Under the pieces are notes generated by a model. It did not search any database and had not been told where the DNA came from. It saw only the letters and a program-made list of their open reading frames with translations. Both the position numbers and the translations under genes were made by a program. From Zoroaster sp. YZ-2022 (lineage: Eukaryota > Echinodermata > Asteroidea > Forcipulatida > Zoroasteridae): a stretch of DNA of 64,000 nucleotides. The DNA lies in contig CM055830.1 in the NCBI GenBank assembly GCA_029582265.1, positions 33,459,172 through 33,523,171 on the forward strand, read 5' to 3'. Shown here piece by piece: positions 11,501 through 20,500 of this stretch. Each line of letters starts with the position of its first letter. Positions within the stretch are counted from its first letter, which is position 1.

Positions 11501-14500
11501 GTCCCGTGTACTACAAACATTAGTGCACGTCAAAGAACCCATAATGACACTTATCGTGCAAGAGTAGGGGGTTACCCCGGTGTCTCTGGTAGCTAATTGA
11601 TGGCCCATTGAAAATCATCTATAGGTGACATGGTTACCATCACTAAATAAAACTTTATTATTATTAGACTCGGGAGTCGAAAGTAACACAAGTCCGCTAG
11701 CCCAAGGCTAGTGGTTTTTGCAGCGGGACTACTAGCTGCAGGGGTTTGGGTAGTCCGATGGGATAGTGAAAAAATAAATAAATAAAAGAAATACGCAAAA
11801 AGCAAGATATTGGCAAGAATATGTTGCTCACCAGGTCAAGGTTCATTTCTTTTTCATGTATTCATATTCACTTTTTTCAGGACTACTAAAAAATGAGAAG
11901 GACTGGTAAAATTTGGACATAACTAGTCCTGTGGGCTACCATCAAATTCAAGTTAATTTTGACCCCTGAGACTTGAGATAAAACTAACTGTGATCATAGA
12001 AACAATGTGGTTTCAATGGATGATTTTTTTCTTTATATTAGGTGCTGTATTTCATTGAGCCGTTAAGATGTGTGCTAGAGAGCCATCTGTGTACTAAAGA
12101 GTTCTGTCTAGCTTGTGAGATGGGATTACTGTTCTACATGTTGGATCAATCCAAGGGACAAACCTGCCAGGTATGTCTTGAACTTCGCTTAGAGAGGAGG
12201 GCCAAAGTCGTGATATAGCTGAGCCTTTGAGAAGCCTGGCCAGGCCCTGGCTTTGCCTATATAATCCCCTAGGCTGAGCGCAAACGACCCTTTACTAAAT
12301 AACAGACTTGACTGACACCTCAGCTGTCTTTTGTTCACAACTGCAGCCATTGTAATGAGCTCTACTTGACTGGGCTAGGCCCTCCAGAAGCCCAGGTTAT
12401 GTTGATTGGCAGGTGCTGTATTGTTACAGTATTAGGACTCGCAAAAGACAGATTAGGAGGCCGAGTAGCTGGGCCTGGCCGGGCTTCTCAAAGGCTTGGC
12501 TGTACCATGACTTTGGCTCTCCTCTATCATTTTGCTCCTTGAGGGCGCATTTGTGGACTATCTGAGATTTATGTGATGTCGTAGCAAACATACCAGTTGA
12601 TACCATTGAACGGAATGTATAACCGTATTTTGTAATGTATATTAATTTCACTTGTTTTCAAGAAATATCAAAAAATAAAAAATAAATTTAAAAAAAAAAA
12701 TCTGAAAGTTTCATCACATTTGTTTGAAAATGAGAAAAAGTGTTTGTTTTTCTGTTTTACAAAAAAGCTGTCTTAGTTCTAAAGTTCACAAGTCAAAATA
12801 AAATAAGTAAGAAATGAAACAAACGTGTAATTTTTATGTTTTTTAGGCAAGTAACTTCCTGCGAGCATTCCGTACCATCCCAGAGGCCTCCGCTCTGGGC
12901 CTGTTGCTAGGCGACGCAGAGGAGGCTGCTGGGAAGGCTAACTTCCCTCGTCTGATTCAGAGCTGGAATCGGTTTGTTCTTCAGCAACTCATACATGTAG
13001 GTTGTGATGTCTGACATCTTGGAACCTTTCCACACAAGTGGATCACAAAGTAGCAAACCGTGCCGCAAACTCTTCATATAGCAGATAATTGTAAAATATT
13101 GCCCTGCAAAAAATAATTTTGTGCTATTGGCCCTTAATAGCAGTCAATATTTGCTAACTATTGCCCTGAAGAAAGATAATATTGTGTTATTGCCCTGATT
13201 AGCAGTCAATATTTGTTACAAAATTTCCCCTGGTATCAGTCAATATTTGTTAACACTGCCCTGCAGAAAAAATATTGTGCTATTACTCTTAAAAGTAGTA
13301 AATGTTTTCAAACTATTGTCCTGCAGGACACAATGGAAACAGATTCAGGATTGGGAACTGAGAGGATCAAGCAGATGTTTGAATCGGAAGTGCAGACGGA
13401 AGTGAAGTGTCGATGCGGGAAGGAAACAGAGAGGAAGTCAACCAGTCTGTTGGTCACCCTCACATATCCGGAATTCCTTCCTCCAAGTAAGTATTCCCTC
13501 ATCTCTAAAAATTGCAAAATGTGTTACACTGAAGTTTCCTTGCTTTGTACCTGTGTAATCTTATCACAGAACAATACTACACAGGCCTATGGGATTCAAT
13601 TTGAGGCTTGTCTAAGGGAGTCTTGGTACAGCCAGGCCTTTGAGAAGCCCGGCCAGGCCCAGGCTACCTGGCCTCCTAATCTGTCTTTTGTGAGTCCTAA
13701 TCCTGTAACAATACAGTACCTGCCAATCAACATAACCTGGGTTTCTGGAGGGCCTTGCCCAGCTCATTATAATGGCTGCAGTTGTGAACAAAAGACAGGT
13801 GAGGTGTCCGTCAAGTCTGCGTTAACAATAAGAGCTATTTAAGATCTATTCATTAGTAGAGGGTCTTTTGAGTTCAGCTAGGGGATTATATAGGCCTCTA
13901 GGCCTGGGCAAGGCTTCTGTAAGGCTTGGCTGCACCACGACTTTGGCCCTCCTCTGTAAAAAAGACTGGTGCCATTGAAATTGATTTATTTTTTTAAATT
14001 TTTTTTTAATGGTGATTTTGACCGGTAGTCAGGGAACCACCCTGTTTCCTTCGCAGCCTAGGTTTAACAGCCTAGGTTTAGCAGCCTAGGTTTAGCAGCC
14101 TAGGTTTAGCAGCCTAGGTTTAGCAGCCTAGGTTTAGCAGCCTAGGTTTAGCAGCCTAGGTTTAGCAGCCTAGGTTTAGCAGCCTAGGTTCAGCAGCCTA
14201 GGTTCAGCAGCCTAGGTTCAGCAGCCTAGGTTCAGCAGCCTAGGTTCAGCAGCCTAGGTTCAGCAGCCTAGGTTCAGCAGCCTAGGTTCAGCAGCCTAGG
14301 TTCAGCAGCCTAGGTTCAGCAGCCTAGGTTCAGCAGCCTAGGTTCAGCAGCCGAGGTTCAGCAGCCCAGGTTCAGCCGCCCAGGTTCAGCAGCCTAGGTT
14401 CAGCAGCCTAGGTTCAGCAGCCTAGGTTCAGCAGCCTAGGTTCAGCAGCCTAGGTTCAGCAGCCTAGGTTCAGCAGCCTAGGTTCAGCAGCCTAGGTTCA

Positions 14501-17500
14501 GCAGCCTAGGTTCAGCAGCCTAGGTTCAGCAGCCTAGGTTCAGCAGCCTAGGTTCAGCAGCCTAGGTTCAGCAGCCAGTTCAGCAGCCTAGGTTCAGCAG
14601 CCTAGGTTCAGCAGCCTAGGTTCAGCAGCCTAGGTTCAGCAGCCTAGGTTCAGCAGCCTAGGTTCAGCAGCCTAGGTTCAGCAGCCTAGGTTCAGCAGCC
14701 TAGGTTCAGCAGCCTAGGTTCAGCAGCCTAGGTTCAGCAGCCTAGGTTCAGCAGCCTAGGTTCAGCAGCCTAGGTTCAGCAGCCTAGGTTCAGCAGCCTA
14801 GGTTCAGCAGCCTAGGTTCAGCAGCCTAGGTTTAGCAGCCTAGGTTTAGCAGCCTAGGTTTGGTAATTTGGTACAGAAGGAAATGTGAATGGAATAACGT
14901 TTTAATTATACACATTTTGTTGCCAGCTGCTTCTAGACCTGCCAAGGATGTGTCATTTGCGTCCGTTCTACAGAACAGTATGCTTCGGGATCAGACCATG
15001 CAAGCATGGTGTGATGACTGTAACAGGTACCAGCCTACGGTAAGTAAAGACAGACAGATAGACAGTCATGGTGACGTATGGGTAGACGGTCATGGTGACG
15101 TGGGGGTAGACGGTCATGGTGGCGTGGGGGTGGACGGTCATGGTGACGTGGGGGTGGACGGTCATGGTGACGTGTGGGTAGACTAATCACCAAACAAGAT
15201 ACTCGAAGACACAATACAGAAATCAATCGTATTTTACTGATTTTTTTTCTCCTTGCTTCCCAGTCTCAAAAGCGTACCTACAAACGCTTACCTGATGTTT
15301 TGGCTATCAACTGTCACTTGGAGTCTAACAACGATATGGTTTTCTGGAAAGTTCAAGAACAGGTAATGGGTCACTTACCTTAAACCCAACCCCCTTCAAT
15401 AACTGGCTAGACACCCTGCTCAATGCAACAACATCCATCAGTTGTCCAAGTGTGTAGCTGCCCTAACCCCCTTCAATAACTGGCTCAATGCAAAAACGTC
15501 CATCAGTTGTCCTAGTGTGAAGCTGCCCTAACCCCGTTCAGTAACTGGCTAGACACCCTGCTCAATGCCCTAACCCCCTTCGGTAACTGGCTAGACACCC
15601 TGCTCAATGCAACAACGTCCATCAGTTATCCAAGTGTGAAGCTGCCCTAACCCTCTTCAGAAACTGGCTAGATACCCTACTTAATGCAATAATTTCCATT
15701 ATAGTTGTCCAAATGTGAAGCCTGCTGAGATCAACAAGATCTTATTTTTTCAACCCATTGTGATAAATCTTTATTGATTTTAAAATTGGGGCAAAATTTG
15801 TTAAAATGGTTTCCAAGTATGAATATTCCTTACATTTAATGTGCCCAAAAGTATGGAGTGTTAAAGTAGGCACCTATTTGTTGTTCCTTTCCTCAAGTAT
15901 TATAGCAATGTTCTGATGGAAAAAATAAAATCCTTAAGTTACCAGTAAAATGTTGTGAAACACAGGTGATACATCTTGAATGATATAGCCCAGGTCTATG
16001 CCTAAATGCTACATGTACATTGCATTTTGAATGATATAGCCCAAGTCTGTGCCTAAATGCTACATTGCATCTTGAATGATATAGCCCAAGTCTATGCCTA
16101 AATGCTACATTTTTTTGGTTATTAATCCTAGTTCTGGTGCCTTTTTCAGACAAGTTGATGCACCATTTGAAACCATTCGTTTTGTGAAACACACCAAAGT
16201 GTAGTGTATCCACCATTCAAAACCATTTGAATGATTTATAAGCCACTGTGTAGTACATTCACCATTTGAAACCATTCGGCTATGGAAACACACCAAGGTG
16301 TAGTGTATCCACCATTCAAAACCATTTGAATGATTTATAAGCCACTGTGTAGTACATTCACCATTTGAAACCATTCGGCTATGGAAACACACCAAGGTGT
16401 AGTGTATCCACCATTCAAAACCATTTGAATGATTTATATAAGCCACTGTGTAGTACATTCACAATTTGAAACCATTCGGCTATGAAAACACCAAGGTGTA
16501 GTGTATCCACCATTCAAAAACCATTTGAATGGTAGTAAAGCTTGCTACCAACACTTTTCAAATGGTATCACCATGTGTGTACAAAACCAATGGCCATTTT
16601 GGTAAGTGGAAATTTTGAATGGTTTCAAATGGTCAAACACTAGGAGGGTTAATAAGATAAAATTTAAGAAAACTATTTTTTGTTGGTCTTTTAAAGCTTG
16701 CCTTAGCCAAGGAATCCGAGTCCCACAAGCAGCAGTTAGAAGCAAACATGGCCAGTATTAAGATGTGTCGTTATGGCCAAGCCTGTACCAGAAATGGCTG
16801 TAAATTCAGGCATATGGATGAACGAGATGCCTCAAACCCGTAAGTGATTAAAAAAAAAAAAATGGCGACAACGGACTATTTCACACAAGATTTGTTTCCG
16901 AAACGTGCTGAGCATCAACAGAAATAGCTTAAATTGTTGGTAGTCAGCAGAATTTGTAATCTACAGTTCAAGTCGATGACAGTACAATGCTTTGCCAATG
17001 AGCATATACTGCATGTACAATGTCCATAGTATGTAAAACCTAACTCACAGAAACACAAACGGATTGTATCATTTTTGGGCTGTAGAAGGTAACAGCAGAG
17101 ATTAAAAAAGATTGCAACGGAAAAACCTCTGTTGTAGCAACAGTTGCTCAGTCGAATGAATTAAAAATCTGGCATTTACAGTTTTATTTATTACAACTTT
17201 TAAGAAGTAGGCCACAACCTGACATATCATCCTTCAAACTATTCAATGAATTTTCAGGTCTAAGCGCAGTAAAAGTTTTTTACAATTATTTCGCGTTAGC
17301 ACAGCATGAAAATAAAGATCTTGTTTTCCTTTCTGCCGGTTGCACCTCAAGTCAAACCACGTCCCGTAGCCTTAGATCTCGAGTGTCTTTCGCAGAATCC
17401 TTGCTGTCCCTAAGAGTGACGCCTTCTGTAGTAATTCCACTCTAACAGATATTATATAATAGATAAAACAAGATTATTTTTTTTCCATAACTGATTCTAG

Positions 17501-20500
17501 TCTCCTTCAGGAAGAGAACAAAGCATCTTGGCTACCTCATGGTCTGAGAATACAGCTGAATAAAAATGGCACAATAGATATACAAGAAGTCAGAGATGAG
17601 GTTAGTAAGCACCCACTAAAGAAGACCCAGGCCCAATTTCATAGAGCTACTAAGCAGAAAATATCGCTTAGAAAATTTATCTGCTGAGCAAAATTTAGCT
17701 GAGAACCTGCCAGAAACATTACGTGACAATTTTGGCTGGTAACCTATTTTTGCTAAACCCTTTCATTACTGATTTGTTTCAACAGGATGTCCCACTGGTT
17801 ACCGAATTCCCTGCCCAGTCATGCATGAATTCACACATTATTGCACAACAGTATACATCCATTTTTCATCATTTTTCATCATGAAGAATTTGTTGGAGAA
17901 AGATATATTCAATGAAATTATTGTTGCTTACAAAATTCTCTTTCATATGATACCAAAATCATTGGCATTGCGTATAAAATGATCAGGTTATTTATTTTAC
18001 TTCCCCTGACTTTGTTTCACAAACACGGAGAGCATTTTGTACACAAGTGTATGGCGTTCCGTAGCACAAATGGCTATTGAAAGGATTGACTTGTATTATG
18101 TCTGATTTCTATAATAGCAACATGTAGGTTGGGCTATACCATTAGAAAGATACGGAATCAGTCTTTCCAACCATATATAGCATGGGTATGGACTGCAAAG
18201 AAGGGAAAAATACAGCTGTTTTAAAAGCTGGTCATGATACTCCCAATTAAGTGCTGTGTGTGTGGTGACCTTGGTCGACTAAAGTCACCAATGGTAAGCA
18301 ACAGGGGATATGTGTGTTGTCGACTAAACTTGCCAATGGTAGTGAAAGGGTTAAGCATATCTTTTCTGTGCTTAGCAAATTTGTGTGTTTAGCAGCTATG
18401 TGAAATTGCCGTTGTAAGTGGAGTGTGAATTAAGCTGAGAACCAGAGCTAGAAATAGTATACATCATCGTGTGACCGGCAAATGGTCGTAAGCAATTTAA
18501 TGTGCAAAATTGTGTTTCAACAAAACTGGGTGTGAAAATTTGGTCGTTTTTCTGCCATTTATAAGTCATTGTAGGACAGTAAAATTCTGCACGAGAATGG
18601 AAAAACGTGTCCTGGGAGTAATTCTAGCAACGAATATATAACAGTTATGCCTTACTTTTTTTTCAAAGGAACTATTTTATTGCTTATGACCTTCTCCTGG
18701 GACAAAAAGTTGTACTTTGTGTGCCTGGAAGAAGGTCGTAGAGCATTACGACCTTCTTCTGGGCACACGACAACATTATGTGACAATTTGGATGGTTACC
18801 TGTTTTGCTTTGGTGATTACCTGAGTTATGAAATCACTGAATTATAAACAATCTTCATGTCAGCGACACAATGAAATAAGCTGAAACTATCACTGGTTGG
18901 TTTATATGTATATATATCTTGATTCGTATAAAGTATAGATGCGTAAAGACTGTTTGCGGTGACACCATGTAGAAATTCTCTTTTGAGTAGTAAATAGTTC
19001 TGAAAAGAACTGGTTGGTACAACTCAACGTTTTGATCAGTATGCTCTGATTGTCTTCAGGAGAAATAGTATAGATGCATTTTACCAAATTTCAAACTGTT
19101 TATTTAATTTTATTTTATTAAATTTTTTTGTTCAGGAAAAAGTTGATAATTCCTCTGGTTATGTGAATTACTATCTGCACGCATCCATTGGTCATATCAG
19201 AGATGTACGTACTGGAGGAAACCTTATTGCTCACACGCAGGTCGGTAAAACCTACCACAAACGCAAAGAGGTAAGTGTCAATTGTTACGGTCACAGTTTG
19301 TGTCCCTTAGTTATTTCAAGCTCATGTTCACTGAGCCGTTAATACTTTCGTTTCAAGTCCGTGTCACAAGTCGAGTTTATGTCCAAGGCACAAGTTAGTT
19401 TCAAATTTACATTTTGCAAGAATAGAAAATATCGGATTCAGAAGTCCAATATTTCATTTTTACTTGTGCTGATTCTGCCACCATTACAATTTTATCATGT
19501 GCATGATAAATATTTTACAGTTCTTTGAGCAGAAGAATAATTGATTGTTTGCTATGTGTATCCTGTATACAGGGAGTGACACACATGCAGTGGTATGTCT
19601 TCAATGATTTTAGCATTGAATCTATTGAGAAACATGAGGTGGTGCAGTTTAATATGGAATGGAAGATACCATGCGTCTTGTACTACATGAGAGAAGATAT
19701 TAATGACCATTATGACATCAAAAGTAAGAAATTTCTGTTTATCATTTCACTTAGTAAGTTCAGTACAGTGCCACTGAGTTAATCACAGAGTTCATCTAAA
19801 ATCAGCACTCCGATTCCATGCCCTGTTGATCATGATGATATTGTCCCTTATCTTGGCAACCTTTTAGGTCTTGTGCCACATATTATCTTAGGGAGGAGGG
19901 CCAAAGTCATGGTACAGCCAAGCCTTTGAGAAGTCTGGCCAGGCCCAGGCTACCTGGCCTCCTAATCTGTCTTTTGTGAGTCCTAATCATGTAACAATAC
20001 AGTACCTGCTAATCAACATAACCTGGGCTTCTGGAGGGCCTAGCCCAGCCAAGTAGAGCTCATTATAATGGCTGCAGTTGTGAACAAAAGATAGCTGAGA
20101 TGTCAGTCAAGCCTGCGTTAACAATAGGAGCTATTTGAGATCTACTCATTAGTAAAGGGTCTTTTGTGCTCAGCTAGAGGATTATATAGGCCTCTAGGCC
20201 TAGGCAAAGCCTGGGCCTGGCCAGGCTTCTTTAAGGCTTGGCTGCACCATGACTTTGGCTCTCTTAAGAAATATCTAAATTTGTATGAAAATTCTTCTTG
20301 AATTCCTGAAACAATTCACTGTTTGTTTTGCAGTCAATTCACCCATTGACCACACTGTCCTACAGCCAGAGGCATCCTTATCACAAGGTGCCCTCAGTCA
20401 CAGTACATTCACCCCACTAGACCTGGAGGAGCTACCCAAGGAAGGAGACATCGTTGGCATTGATGCAGAGTTTGTCTCCTTGAATCAGGTAAGGAAAGGC

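Noticed and set aside
13213..13842. 209-aa open frame around PAN2 exon 14
   Set aside because: Only 13327-13486 is exon; upstream is tandem repeat intron and downstream passes the donor into a MITE.
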